Assembly (NCBI RefSeq): GCF_001469025.1
Contig: NZ_LNIZ01000005.1
Location: forward strand, 1-64,000
Reading direction: 5' to 3'
From: Trueperella bernardiae
Lineage (GTDB): Bacteria; Actinomycetota; Actinomycetes; Actinomycetales; Actinomycetaceae
DNA length: 64,000 nt
The notes under the pieces are model-generated. The model was not told the DNA's origin. It made no database searches and saw only the letters and a list, made by a program, of their open reading frames with translations. Shown piece after piece: positions 53,943-62,872 of the stretch (the stretch's first letter is position 1; each line of letters starts with the position of its first letter). The translations under genes and the position numbers were made by a program.

Positions 53943-54821
53943 GTGGCTGGCAAGTCAATCAATCTGTTCCTGATGGACGGCGATCCGAACGGCCGGATCA
54001 AATGCACGCTGGCCAATTGGACGGGCGTGGCATACAAGATTCCCCGCACGATGCTGGACAAGGCGCGCAACATCGATGCACTGAAGCAAACTGGCGTGTA
54101 CCTGCTCTTCGGTGCGGACCCGACCACGGACGAGCCCGTGGTCTACATCGGCCAGGCGGCCGCGCGGAAGAACGGATTGGGCATCCTCAACCGGTGGGAG
54201 GAGCACAAGCGCGACACTGATAAGGACTGGTGGAACGAGGCGGTCGCGCTCACCACGCGCGACAACTCCTTCGGGCAGACCGAGATCAGCTACCTTGAAA
54301 ATCGCTTCCGCAACATGGCGCTTGAGGCGGGGCGCTATCAGGTGATGAATGGGAACGACCCGGCGCTGGGCAACATCACCGAGGAGAAGGAGAGTGAGAT
54401 GGACGAGTTCATCTCCTACGCGCGTTTGATCGTCGGCACGCTTGGTTACAAGGTCTTCGAGCCGTTGCTCGCGAAGAAGCGCGTGGTCGAGGTGGTCGAG
54501 GCTCCGGAGGACGGCGGCCCGATCTTCACTTTCCGCTACGGCAAGGTGAAGGCGACTGGAACCCGCACCTCGGAGGGATTCGTTGTCATGGCCGGTAGCC
54601 ACATTTCGCCGACGATGACCAAGAGCGTCCCCGGCAGCGTGGTCAAGAATCGCGAGAAGTACGCGGCCTCCATCACCGCAGACGGCGTTATCACCAAGGA
54701 CCTCCTCTTCACCTCGCCGTCAGCGGCGGCGGGCTTTGTGGGCGGCGCGTCGCTGAGCGGCAACGTCACCTGGCAGTTGCCCGATGGGCGCACCCTCAAG
54801 CAGCTCGAAGCGGAGGAGTGA
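53943..54821 (+). CDS. GIY-YIG nuclease-like protein with C-terminal DUF4357
   Basis: The 292-residue protein has a GIY-YIG-type segment (GVYLLFGAD... VVYIGQA...) near residues 52-75, and the Arg/Glu-bearing helices that follow (ILNRWEEHKRD, EISYLENRF). It ends with a DUF4357 domain (SPSAAAGFVGGASLSGNVTW). Such proteins are annotated as GIY-YIG nucleases of unknown role and are scattered in accessory regions. The GTG at 53943 is weakly supported; the ATG of FLMDGDP is another choice. It may have a link to the adjacent antitoxin-like fragment or to phage defence, but this is inference. Confidence 0.75.
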   Translation: MAGKSINLFLMDGDPNGRIKCTLANWTGVAYKIPRTMLDKARNIDALKQTGVYLLFGADPTTDEPVVYIGQAAARKNGLGILNRWEEHKRDTDKDWWNEAVALTTRDNSFGQTEISYLENRFRNMALEAGRYQVMNGNDPALGNITEEKESEMDEFISYARLIVGTLGYKVFEPLLAKKRVVEVVEAPEDGGPIFTFRYGKVKATGTRTSEGFVVMAGSHISPTMTKSVPGSVVKNREKYAASITADGVITKDLLFTSPSAAAGFVGGASLSGNVTWQLPDGRTLKQLEAEE

Positions 54822-54831
54822 GCGAACCCGG

Positions 54832-55130
54832 TTATAGGGCGATGGTCGCCAGGTCCGAGAACGCCTTGAGATCGTCCCACGAGTCGGCGCGCTTAATGTC
54901 GTTTTCGTAGGCGGTGAGATAGCCCCGGGTCTGGCCCTCGTAGGTGTCCTCCACCACGAGCCGCCGCACGAGCGCCCCGCACGAACTCCTCGCGGCTCTC
55001 GATCTGGTCGTGGATCTTCCTCGCCGGTCTCCAGCGTGTAGCCCTGCCGGGCATCGGCGTGGGGCGGATCGCGGGGACTTTGCGGGTGTCGTGTAGCCTC
55101 TCCGTGGTAAACGTTTGGATGAGGGCTTGC
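54832..55130 (-). pseudogene. Degenerate gene fragment of unknown family
   Basis: The minus strand encodes a clean protein end (RRLVVEDTYEGQTRGYLTAYE... to ...FSDLATIAL, stop at 54832). A neighbouring frame encodes a matching upstream piece (DQIESREEFVRG), so a one-base shift near 54975-54985 splits them. No start codon or intact N-terminus is found. I do not recognise the family. Confidence 0.5.
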
Positions 55131-55207
55131 AGTTTGTTGTGCGCCGAGTCGAGAGCTCTTGAAGCGTAGTGAGTTTTGTTCCTACCTGTTTTGAGAGTAT
55201 TAGGAAC

Positions 55208-55288
55208 ATGGCGAAAAGGTATTCACCAGAGTTTAAGGATCGCGCGGTGTGGATGGTTGCGGATTGTCTAGGCGATGATCTGATCTGA
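55208..55288 (+). mobile_element. IS3-family OrfA stub
   Basis: MAKRYSPEFKDRAVWMVAD is the classic N-terminus of IS3/IS911-type OrfA helix-turn-helix proteins. The frame stops after 26 residues at the TGA at 55286, and the rest of the element is missing. It marks this as an insertion hot spot. Confidence 0.75.
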
Positions 55289-55371
55289 CGTGATGGTCCT
55301 TATTGGTGCGCGTTGGATTTTTCTGACGGGCACTAATCGCACAGAGTTTATGTGACCGGATATCTATAACG
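55289..55371. other. Non-coding AT-rich stretch
   Basis: No gene, repeat or promoter is recognised between the IS stub and the terminator. Confidence 0.4.
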
Positions 55372-55411
55372 AAACACCTCCCAGGCATTAGCTGGGAGGT
55401 GTTTGTGTTTT
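55372..55411 (+). terminator. Intrinsic terminator
   Basis: A 12-bp stem (55372-55383 with 55393-55404) is followed by GTGTTTT. Confidence 0.75.
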
Positions 55412-55457
55412 GCATGAGCTAGCTGCATAAATAGTGAGGAAGCTAGTTCATGTTAGC

Positions 55458-55489
55458 CGGGTGGGCCCGCAGATTTGCGGACCCACCCG
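55458..55489 (-). terminator. Terminator of the leftward surface-protein gene
   Basis: A 14-bp stem with one mismatch (55458-55471 with 55476-55489) lies 8 bp after the stop codon. Confidence 0.65.
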
Positions 55490-55496
55490 CGCTTGC

Positions 55497-57932
55497 TTAC
55501 ACGCGGCGGCGTTTGGATACAGCCCAGATTCCCGCAGCGAGCAGGGCCACGCCCACTCCTGCCAGGCCTCCAACTGCTATACCTGTGCGAACCAATGGGG
55601 GCCGTGAAGGCGGCGGGGTGTCCTTAGTATTGGTCACCACATAACCATCGGTTGCGCTGCCATTAATAGAAGCCGTGTAGTCAGGCACTTCTACCTCAGC
55701 CACCGTGTATGCGATCTCGGTCTTTTCACCGTTAACCGTCACAAACTTCGGCAGGTCCTCAAACGTGGCCTTCCAACCGTCCTTAGCGGTCAGCTCCAAA
55801 GACTTACCCGTGTCCTTACCATCAGCCAACAACTTGATAGTCACAGAACCCGGACGGTCCGATTCCACATCACCAGACCACTGCTTTTCAACCTTGATCG
55901 ACGTGGGAGGTTCGTTAACGATTTCAACCTCGATCGTCTTTGTGTCTTTGTTTTGCGACAATACAGCGTCGTGAGCCATGTAGCCTTTGACTTCATGCTC
56001 AACGAAGGTCAGCGGGATAGTCTCGCCCGTCTTGGCATCAATGAGCGTGCTCGGATCGGGATAGTTGGCTAGCTCGGCCTTCCAATCGTTCTTCTTTGTG
56101 AGCTCGACGGTCTGCAACGTCTTGTCACCAAGTTTCACGTCCACCGAAATGCTCTCGGGGCGATCTTCTGGATCATCATTAGCCCACTTCTTTTCCAACT
56201 TCAGTTTCCACGCATCAGGCTCGCCAAAAGTTAGCTTGCCGTTGTTGGCAATGCCAGCCCCGGAAATACCAGTGCCGGTGGCGACGTTATCGGTGATCTT
56301 CACAGTCGCAAGAATCTCCGCGATAGCCTTAGCGTCGGGCGTTGGGACCGACTTGAAAGCAATGTTGTTAGTAACCTTTTCGTTTGGTTTGATGGCGGTG
56401 TTGTCTCCATCAGCTGAGTAGCGCGGAACCTTTCCCTTAGCGGACCAGTTACCGTGAATACCATAAATCGAACCGTCCTGATACCAAGCGCGAGGGCTAC
56501 CACCGAGCATACGCTCAGTAACCTCGACCGCATGACCTGCTACCGGCTCATCGAACTCGTGTTTGATGATGCTAGCGAAATCATGGCCGGCACCCTTATT
56601 TTGCCCCTTAAAGACATCGGGTGCCACATTGTCAAAAATCGCCACGCCGCGCGTCACGTGCATAACGGTAGAACCCGTGGGGCAGTTCCAGACACCGCCG
56701 CCTTGAGCACTCACAGGATGGTTGCCGGCTTGGATGAGAAAACCGGGCTTGATGACGTTGTCACGAATGAGACCGTTGTAAATCGTAACCTCGGCTTTGG
56801 TGTCGCTGTACATTGCGCCACCGCCCCAGAAGCCATTAGAGGTGTTACCGCTCAAAACTGCAGCGTGGATCACAGCCTTCGTAGTTCCATTGAAGGCAAC
56901 GCCTCCACCAGACCTCGCAGCGTTGTTAGAAGATATATCGGCGCCGGCAATATCGACCTTCGTATCGCCCTCTGTGTAGATCGCACCGCCGGAACCAGTG
57001 GACACGTTCTTTGTAAACGTTGCGCCGCTGATGTTCAGCATGCCTCCACTTTGAAAGAGGCCGCCGCCGACGCCTTTGTAATCCCCGTTGTTGTTCCCTT
57101 GAACGACAAGGCCGCCTGACAGAGCAACGTCGCTATTGATAAAGGCAAGACCAGCACCGATCTCCGTGATGTTCTCCTGTACGGTGCCTCCAGTTATATT
57201 CACCGAGGTTCTCTCACCGTAAACTGCGCCGCCGCGGCCATTGTAATTGGGGTGGCTAACCACGTTTCCAATTAACGTTCCGCCCGTCATCTCGAAAGTA
57301 GGCGTTCCGCCATCTCGCGCCCATAGGCCAATCGCGCCGCCGTAACGCAGTCCATGATTGCCGCTAAGCTTTCCGCCCTCTACTCGCACGGTGCCGTTGT
57401 AGGCAGTGATTGGAGAATATTTTTCTTTTTCTACCCCTGCCGGGCGAAGTTCACCAGACTCATCTGAAACGTTGTTACCAGAAAACTCAGCGTCTCCACC
57501 TATTGTTAACGTTCCTCCGTTAACAAAAATGACCGGGCCGGTTACCGCAGTGTCGCGGATCGCGCCGCCCACAAGGTTCATATCGCCCGCAACGCTAAAC
57601 TGCGCGTTTGTGAAAGTCGGGCCGGATAGGGTGAGCGTTCCTCCCTCTTCTACCGTGAAGAGTGGGGACCCATTTCCGCTGATCTTTCCGCTACCCGTTA
57701 GGGTGACTCGTTTCCCCGCGGGCACAACCAGCGGCTGCGCCCCGTTTTCCACGGTTATTTCTGATTCGATTGACAGTTCTGTTGACTCGCCGTCACCAAG
57801 ACCATTAACCGCAGTAATAACGTCGTCCCAGGAATTAATATCAGCTGCCTGAGCTACTCCGCCAGTCAACCCGACTGTTGCCAACACTGTGGCCAGCAAA
57901 ATTCCTAACGACCGCATCCAACGGCCCATCAT
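55497..57932 (-). CDS. Cell-wall-anchored surface protein: beta-helix region, two Cna-B domains, LVRTG anchor
   Basis: The 811-residue protein has a signal peptide (cleavage near AQA29). A right-handed beta-helix-like region follows (about 60-530, many GGT/GGA turns and SGN/TGN repeats resembling Pmp-type repeats), then two Cna-B domains (about 585-765). The end is a sortase-type signal with LVRTG (780-784), a membrane helix and SKRRRV. The Pro of LPXTG is replaced by Val. AGGAG lies 6 nt before the ATG. GC is lower than in neighbours. The second Cna-B domain is identical in DNA over 251 bp to the last one of the divergent gene. It is a likely adhesin. Confidence 0.82.
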   Translation of the reverse strand: MMGRWMRSLGILLATVLATVGLTGGVAQAADINSWDDVITAVNGLGDGESTELSIESEITVENGAQPLVVPAGKRVTLTGSGKISGNGSPLFTVEEGGTLTLSGPTFTNAQFSVAGDMNLVGGAIRDTAVTGPVIFVNGGTLTIGGDAEFSGNNVSDESGELRPAGVEKEKYSPITAYNGTVRVEGGKLSGNHGLRYGGAIGLWARDGGTPTFEMTGGTLIGNVVSHPNYNGRGGAVYGERTSVNITGGTVQENITEIGAGLAFINSDVALSGGLVVQGNNNGDYKGVGGGLFQSGGMLNISGATFTKNVSTGSGGAIYTEGDTKVDIAGADISSNNAARSGGGVAFNGTTKAVIHAAVLSGNTSNGFWGGGAMYSDTKAEVTIYNGLIRDNVIKPGFLIQAGNHPVSAQGGGVWNCPTGSTVMHVTRGVAIFDNVAPDVFKGQNKGAGHDFASIIKHEFDEPVAGHAVEVTERMLGGSPRAWYQDGSIYGIHGNWSAKGKVPRYSADGDNTAIKPNEKVTNNIAFKSVPTPDAKAIAEILATVKITDNVATGTGISGAGIANNGKLTFGEPDAWKLKLEKKWANDDPEDRPESISVDVKLGDKTLQTVELTKKNDWKAELANYPDPSTLIDAKTGETIPLTFVEHEVKGYMAHDAVLSQNKDTKTIEVEIVNEPPTSIKVEKQWSGDVESDRPGSVTIKLLADGKDTGKSLELTAKDGWKATFEDLPKFVTVNGEKTEIAYTVAEVEVPDYTASINGSATDGYVVTNTKDTPPPSRPPLVRTGIAVGGLAGVGVALLAAGIWAVSKRRRV
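55630..55880 (-). repeat. Inverted repeat, left arm (251 bp, perfect)
   Basis: The sequence is the exact reverse complement of 61079-61329 and encodes the last Cna-B domain of the leftward surface protein. Identity stops abruptly on both sides. Confidence 0.93.
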
Positions 57933-58273
57933 TATTTGCTCCTCTCACAACAGCGGCCTCTGGTCTGCTAAACAACGGGCCAGATCACGCGTATCGTAAT
58001 TTCGAGTCTTTCACATTTTGGACTTAATTCCCAAGCCTTTATCGCGATCATTTGCGTGAACGAATTCTTTTGTGTTTCCGGCAACTCTTCGCGCCGGGCG
58101 ACATGCCGGATCGTGTCCGACGATCCCGCTAGGTGTTGGCTCGCATCGTGATAATCTTGTCGACATAAAGTAATATCTTGTTTCTTCACGATTCCTTTGA
58201 CAGCATAGTTTCGTCCTATAAGCTCTCCGGCCGTATTCCGAAGCTTGTGTTGCACTCTGAAGAAAGTGGAAAA
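57933..58273. promoter_or_regulatory. Intergenic region between divergent surface-protein genes
   Basis: The 341 bp are AT-richer than average. TTGACA at 58197-58202 is a perfect -35, but the best -10 (TATAAG, 58217-58222) is only 14 nt away, so the promoter is uncertain. No operator-like palindrome stands out. Confidence 0.35.
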
Positions 58274-61200
58274 GTGAAAAGCATAAAGCACTACAGGTTT
58301 CTCCCAGCCTTGTGGGTAGCATGTTTAACAGTATTTCTAGTGGTGATGGGCACCGGCCTTCCTCCGGTTGCCGAGGCCGCGCCAGAATCCCCCGACAGGC
58401 AGGTCCTAAAGTGCTACGAAGAGGGCCGGGTTCTGTACTGTGAGCCGGACCATCTAGAAAAACTCATCGCGCAGGCTGGAACTACACCGACCAGGATCGA
58501 AATTGGTAACGGTACCGAGACTTTGCTGACGAAGACCATCGTCATTCCCGCTGGCGCAGATATTGAGCTAGTGGATGCAAACACAGCTGCGTGGTCATCA
58601 GAAAGCAAGATCATTCGCGATGATGGTGATTTCACGGGCAGCCTACTGAAGGTTGAAAAGGGTGCAAAACTAACCCTCTCTGACGGAACTGGAAACGGTG
58701 CGGGCATCACTATTGACTCGCGCGCACAATACGAAAATGTTGTAAAGGGCTCCAGCTTCTCCCCAACCATTCTCGTGGAAGGCGAACTAGTGATGAACGC
58801 CGGCACTGTTACGGGTGCACGTAAGATGAGTAACGGCGGCGAGGGTGCAGTTACCGTCAAGGGCCGGGACGCAAAGTTCACCCTTAACGACGGTAAGATC
58901 ACTGACAATCAGCGCAAGGGAGGCCAGTTTGGTGCGGCGAACGTCGCATTGACTGACGGCGCTACGATGGTGATGAACGGCGGCGAGATTTCTGAGGGGC
59001 AATCCGATTACAGCCCATACGCATACGGAGAAGCTGGTGGCATCGGTGTTTTTAGTGGTGCCCATCTAACAATTAACGGCGGCACGCTGACTGACAACAC
59101 TGGTTGGGCCGGCAATATCAACGTGAGCCACTGGCTGAATGAGAGCAACGTAAAACCCGGCGATGACACATCGGACACGCGCTCAACGCTAGTGTTCAAT
59201 GGCGGCGAAATCTCGCGGGGTAAAGCAGCTTTTGCCGGTGGAGGTATCGATATCTTCGGAAATGCTGACGTCACTATGAATGGTGGTACCATCGCGGACA
59301 ACCAAGCGCCAAACGGCGGCGGCGTAAACGTGATGGATATGTACATTAACGGCGATCCTAACACTTACCAAGAGATCGATTCGGACGGCAGCCGATGGAC
59401 GAAACAGCACTTCGGGGAGCGTAAACCGCAAGAATGGACCAAGGTCTCTCCCGCCCGATTCACAATGAACGGGGGCAGCGTGGTGCGTAATAGCGCCACT
59501 CGCACCGGGGGCGGTATTAACGTGATATCGAATGCCGTGAATCTCAATGCCGGCTTGATTGAAGGGAATAATGCCAACCAGCAGGGCGGCGGCGTCTACG
59601 TCGCGACGAAGTCTTATACCGCTCACTTCATGGACACGCTCATCACTGAGAACAGCACAACCAAAGGAAGCTTTGTTGGAGTCGGCGGCGGTGTTTGGCT
59701 CTGCCCAACAGGTAGCATGAAGATTCACGTCACGAATGGCGTAGCAGTATTCGATAACAAATCTCCAAGCTCTAACGATCACCACTGGGGCGACGATATT
59801 GCGCATGACGCCTATGGTGGTTCCACTTCCGCACGTATGCTTATCGATCCGCGTATGCTCGGTGGCGGTGAGTCCACCCTCTACAAGGATGGCGGCTACA
59901 ACAAGCCGCGTTTCGATGCCGAGAATCCTGGTAAAAAGCAGGTGTTCGATGGCGAGGAGCGCGAGTCCGACGAGTCCAGTGATTACCGAACCTCGCTTCA
60001 AAACGCAGGCCTAAAGACCATTACTGATCAGAATGCTAAAGGCAACGCGAAATCCTGGGCAAGGTTGAGGATTACGAAGAACCAGGCTCCGCGTGGTGGC
60101 GGTATTGGCTCAAACGGTGGCCTTGAATTCGGAACCCCCGAAAAGACTGAGGTGCAGGTTTCCAAGGCGTGGAAGGACGCAGAGGGCAACGACCTTGACG
60201 ACGCTTCCAAGGTTGCGGTCAAGGTGCAGCTAGTGGGATCAGTTGGCAAAGACACGTTCTACATTGGCCAGCCGGCTCAGCTGAATGCGGACAACAACTG
60301 GACGCATACGTTCAAGGACCTGCCTAAAACCAAGACCGTTGACGGCAAGCAGGTAGAGGTCAAGTACTCGGTTGAAGAGCAGGGCGTTGACGGAGTCAAC
60401 ACAGTTGAGTTGGGGGGCACGGCGCTGGACGGCTTGACGATCACTGCCCCATTAGCAATGTCACCTGTTAACGTGCAGCTCCTTCAATCTACCGACGGCA
60501 TTAACAAGAGCCCCGTGGGTGATCCAGTAGTGCTCGATGAGACGAATGACTGGACGTATACCTTTGAGAGCCTCCCGGCCACTAAGACCATTGGCGAGGA
60601 GAATTCCGAGAACGCCAAGGAACTCAAGATCTCCTACTCCGTCAAGGAACTAGGCGTCAGCGGATTCACTATCAAGGTAGAAGGTGACGCGGTAGACGGC
60701 TTCACTGTCACGAACACTGAGGTACCTCCCACCACGAAGGTGGATGTAACCAAGGTTTGGAAGGATCATGCGGGTAAAGATCTTGATCCGGGTTCAACAA
60801 AACCAGTTGAGGTTCAGCTGACCAGAACGATCAATGAGGAAACCAACCCAGTTGGTGACCCTGTCGAACTAAACGCTGAGAACGAATGGAAGCACACGTT
60901 CATAGATCTTCCTCAGTTCGTGATCATTGACGGTAAGCGCGCAAAAATCACTTACGCGGTTGAAGAGCTCTCTGTTGAGGGCTACACGGCTTCTATTAGT
61001 GGTAGTGCAGCAGACGGGTTCGTGGTGACTAACACTAAGGACGCTCCTGCCGTTACCTCGGTACCTGTGGAGAAGAAGTGGTCTGGTGATGTGGAATCGG
61101 ACCGTCCGGGTTCTGTGACTATCAAGTTGTTGGCTGATGGTAAGGACACGGGTAAGTCTTTGGAGCTGACCGCTAAGGACGGTTGGAAGGCCACGTTTGA

Positions 61201-61483
61201 GGACCTGCCGAAGTTTGTGACGGTTAACGGTGAAAAGACCGAGATCGCATACACGGTGGCTGAGGTAGAAGTGCCTGACTACACGGCTTCTATTAATGGC
61301 AGCGCAACCGATGGTTATGTGGTGACCAACACCAAGGACACGCCTCCGGGGCCGACCCCGCACAAGCCAGAAAAGCCGCGTGACCCGATGCCACGCACGG
61401 GTGTTGAGATCGGCATGACCGTTGCCCTTGCGCTTGGCCTGCTTGGCGCTGGCGTGGCGCTAGTTAGGCGAAACCGGGCGTAA
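58274..61483 (+). CDS. Large cell-wall-anchored surface protein: beta-helix region, Cna-B repeats, MPRTG anchor
   Basis: The 1069-residue protein begins at a GTG with GAAAG upstream and a signal peptide (cleavage near AEA35); an upstream ATG at 58178 would put 32 odd residues before it. A beta-helix-like region (about 100-620; repeated MNGG, NGGTI/L, TDN motifs) is followed by three to four Cna-B-type repeats and the end signal MPRTG (1039-1043), a membrane helix and RRNRA. Leu of LPXTG is Met here. The last Cna-B domain shares the 251-bp identical DNA with the divergent gene, while the others differ. It is probably an adhesin or pilin-like protein. Confidence 0.82.
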   Translation: MKSIKHYRFLPALWVACLTVFLVVMGTGLPPVAEAAPESPDRQVLKCYEEGRVLYCEPDHLEKLIAQAGTTPTRIEIGNGTETLLTKTIVIPAGADIELVDANTAAWSSESKIIRDDGDFTGSLLKVEKGAKLTLSDGTGNGAGITIDSRAQYENVVKGSSFSPTILVEGELVMNAGTVTGARKMSNGGEGAVTVKGRDAKFTLNDGKITDNQRKGGQFGAANVALTDGATMVMNGGEISEGQSDYSPYAYGEAGGIGVFSGAHLTINGGTLTDNTGWAGNINVSHWLNESNVKPGDDTSDTRSTLVFNGGEISRGKAAFAGGGIDIFGNADVTMNGGTIADNQAPNGGGVNVMDMYINGDPNTYQEIDSDGSRWTKQHFGERKPQEWTKVSPARFTMNGGSVVRNSATRTGGGINVISNAVNLNAGLIEGNNANQQGGGVYVATKSYTAHFMDTLITENSTTKGSFVGVGGGVWLCPTGSMKIHVTNGVAVFDNKSPSSNDHHWGDDIAHDAYGGSTSARMLIDPRMLGGGESTLYKDGGYNKPRFDAENPGKKQVFDGEERESDESSDYRTSLQNAGLKTITDQNAKGNAKSWARLRITKNQAPRGGGIGSNGGLEFGTPEKTEVQVSKAWKDAEGNDLDDASKVAVKVQLVGSVGKDTFYIGQPAQLNADNNWTHTFKDLPKTKTVDGKQVEVKYSVEEQGVDGVNTVELGGTALDGLTITAPLAMSPVNVQLLQSTDGINKSPVGDPVVLDETNDWTYTFESLPATKTIGEENSENAKELKISYSVKELGVSGFTIKVEGDAVDGFTVTNTEVPPTTKVDVTKVWKDHAGKDLDPGSTKPVEVQLTRTINEETNPVGDPVELNAENEWKHTFIDLPQFVIIDGKRAKITYAVEELSVEGYTASISGSAADGFVVTNTKDAPAVTSVPVEKKWSGDVESDRPGSVTIKLLADGKDTGKSLELTAKDGWKATFEDLPKFVTVNGEKTEIAYTVAEVEVPDYTASINGSATDGYVVTNTKDTPPGPTPHKPEKPRDPMPRTGVEIGMTVALALGLLGAGVALVRRNRA
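61079..61329 (+). repeat. Inverted repeat, right arm (251 bp, perfect)
   Basis: The sequence is the exact reverse complement of 55630-55880. It encodes the last Cna-B domain of the rightward surface protein in the same codon phase. Confidence 0.93.
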
Positions 61484-61531
61484 CAACACGCCACGCGCAA
61501 CCTAACAAACAGGTAGCGCTTAGCCCGTAAC

Positions 61532-61571
61532 AGTTTGGCCGGCCACTCCAAGTGAAGTGGCCGGCCAAACT
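61532..61571 (+). terminator. Terminator of the rightward surface-protein gene
   Basis: A perfect 16-bp stem (61532-61547 with 61556-61571) has an 8-nt loop and only a weak T-rich tail. Confidence 0.75.
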
Positions 61572-61602
61572 CATTTAAAGCATGTAGCGCGCGGACTTTA
61601 TC

Positions 61603-61770
61603 CTACTGGGGGTGCCGACCGCGCGCGTCCTCGTCGCACATCAACGTGTGGGTCTCGCAGTAACGCGGATCGGACGGGTCTACCCACGTGTAACCGTACT
61701 TGCCGGCCTCCGCGGGATCAGCGCCTTGTCCTTACCACGCCAGCTGAAGCCGGTGAGCTGTCATCTACCA
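61603..61770 (-). pseudogene. Fragment of a protein C-terminus, frameshifted
   Basis: On the minus strand the frame ending at 61603 gives AEAGKYGYTWVDPSDPRY followed by CETHTLMCDED and a stop. An upstream piece (SWRGKDKALIP) is in another frame. No start is present. The family is not recognised. Confidence 0.35.
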
Positions 61771-61798
61771 TCCCTTAATCGCTGGTGGCGGTGCTGTC

Positions 61799-62101
61799 CT
61801 ACTGCTCGAGCAGCTTGTTCACCCGCTCCACCTTCGCCGTGATCTGGCCCGTGTAGCCCGGGCGGATGTCGGCCTTCATCACCAGCGAGATGCGCGGCGT
61901 GCGCTTCTCCAGCTCCTCCACGCACGCCTTGACCACGGCCATCACCTCATCCCACTCGCCCTCGAGGGTGGTGAACATGGAGGTGGTCTCGTTCGGCAGT
62001 CCCGACTCATTGACGATCTTCACCGCCGCGGCTACCGCCTCGGAAACGGAGCCGTCGGGCTGGTCGGAGGTTTGCGGGGCGATCGAGAACGCAAGAAGCA
62101 T
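61799..62101 (-). CDS. MTH1187-family (DUF77) thiamine-binding protein
   Basis: The 100-residue ferredoxin-like protein has the family features MLLAFSIAP at the start, a YGLPNETTSMFTTLEGEWDEV-type central region (here SGLPNETTSMFTTLEG) and RISLVMKADIRPG. MTH1187/YkoF-type proteins bind thiamine or its precursors. AAAGGA lies 6 nt before the ATG at 62101; a longer frame to 62212 is not supported. Confidence 0.85.
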   Translation of the reverse strand: MLLAFSIAPQTSDQPDGSVSEAVAAAVKIVNESGLPNETTSMFTTLEGEWDEVMAVVKACVEELEKRTPRISLVMKADIRPGYTGQITAKVERVNKLLEQ

Positions 62102-62257
62102 GGTATTTCCTTTCATCAAGAACCGCCCCAAGTTTATGCGATTGTGCGACCTTCGGCACTTTCGCACAAGGTGCCCGTGGGCCGTGCTACAACGCTCATA
62201 TACTTGTGCCACCGTGCCAAAGACATGTCACGATGCCGAACAGAAATGGAGACAAAC

Positions 62258-62869
62258 ATGCCGCTGTGGGAGTTTATTGGATGGGCGGGATCCGTGCTCG
62301 TGATCGTCTCGCTCATGGTGCCAAGCATCCGCCGATTCCGGGTGCTCAACCTCCTGGGCTCCTTCATCGCCACCGTCTACAACATCTACTTCGGCATTTG
62401 GCCCTACGCCGCCATGAACGGCGTGATCGTCATCATCGACGCCTACTGGCTGTGGCGCCTCACCCGCGACGACGGGGAACGCGGCTACTCCGTGCTCGAC
62501 GTCGACGCCGGAGAGCCGCTGGTCGCCCGCTTCCTCGACCGCCACGCCGCCGCCATCGCCGAGGCCTTTCCACGCTTCGACCGCGCTGCCCTCCCCAGTG
62601 CCCGCGCCTTCCTCCTCATGCACGAAGACGAGGTCATCGGCCTGTTCGCCCTCCGCCCAGAGGGCGACACCGGCCACATCCTCATCGACTACGTCACCGA
62701 ACGCTTCCGCGACCTTACGCCCGGCGCGTTCCTCTACGGCAACGCCTCGCTGTTCGAGGGCCTCGCGGTTAACTCCGTGGCGGTGCCCCTGCGCGACGCC
62801 GCCGACCCCGTGTACTTTGCCAAGCAAGGCTTCGCCGATCGCGGCGACCTGCTGGTCCGCGGCGTCTGA
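62258..62869 (+). CDS. YgjV-like inner membrane domain fused to a soluble acetyltransferase-like domain
   Basis: The first about 70 residues form two to three membrane helices of the YgjV type (GWAGSVLVIVSLMVPSIRRF, FGIWPYAAMNGVIVIIDAYW). The remaining about 130 residues are soluble and resemble a degenerate GNAT fold (FLLMHEDEVIGLFALRP, DYVTERFRD, YFAKQGF). GGAG lies 6 nt before the ATG at 62258. YgjV is of unknown function. The GNAT call is tentative. Confidence 0.7.
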   Translation: MPLWEFIGWAGSVLVIVSLMVPSIRRFRVLNLLGSFIATVYNIYFGIWPYAAMNGVIVIIDAYWLWRLTRDDGERGYSVLDVDAGEPLVARFLDRHAAAIAEAFPRFDRAALPSARAFLLMHEDEVIGLFALRPEGDTGHILIDYVTERFRDLTPGAFLYGNASLFEGLAVNSVAVPLRDAADPVYFAKQGFADRGDLLVRGV

Positions 62870-62872
62870 GAT

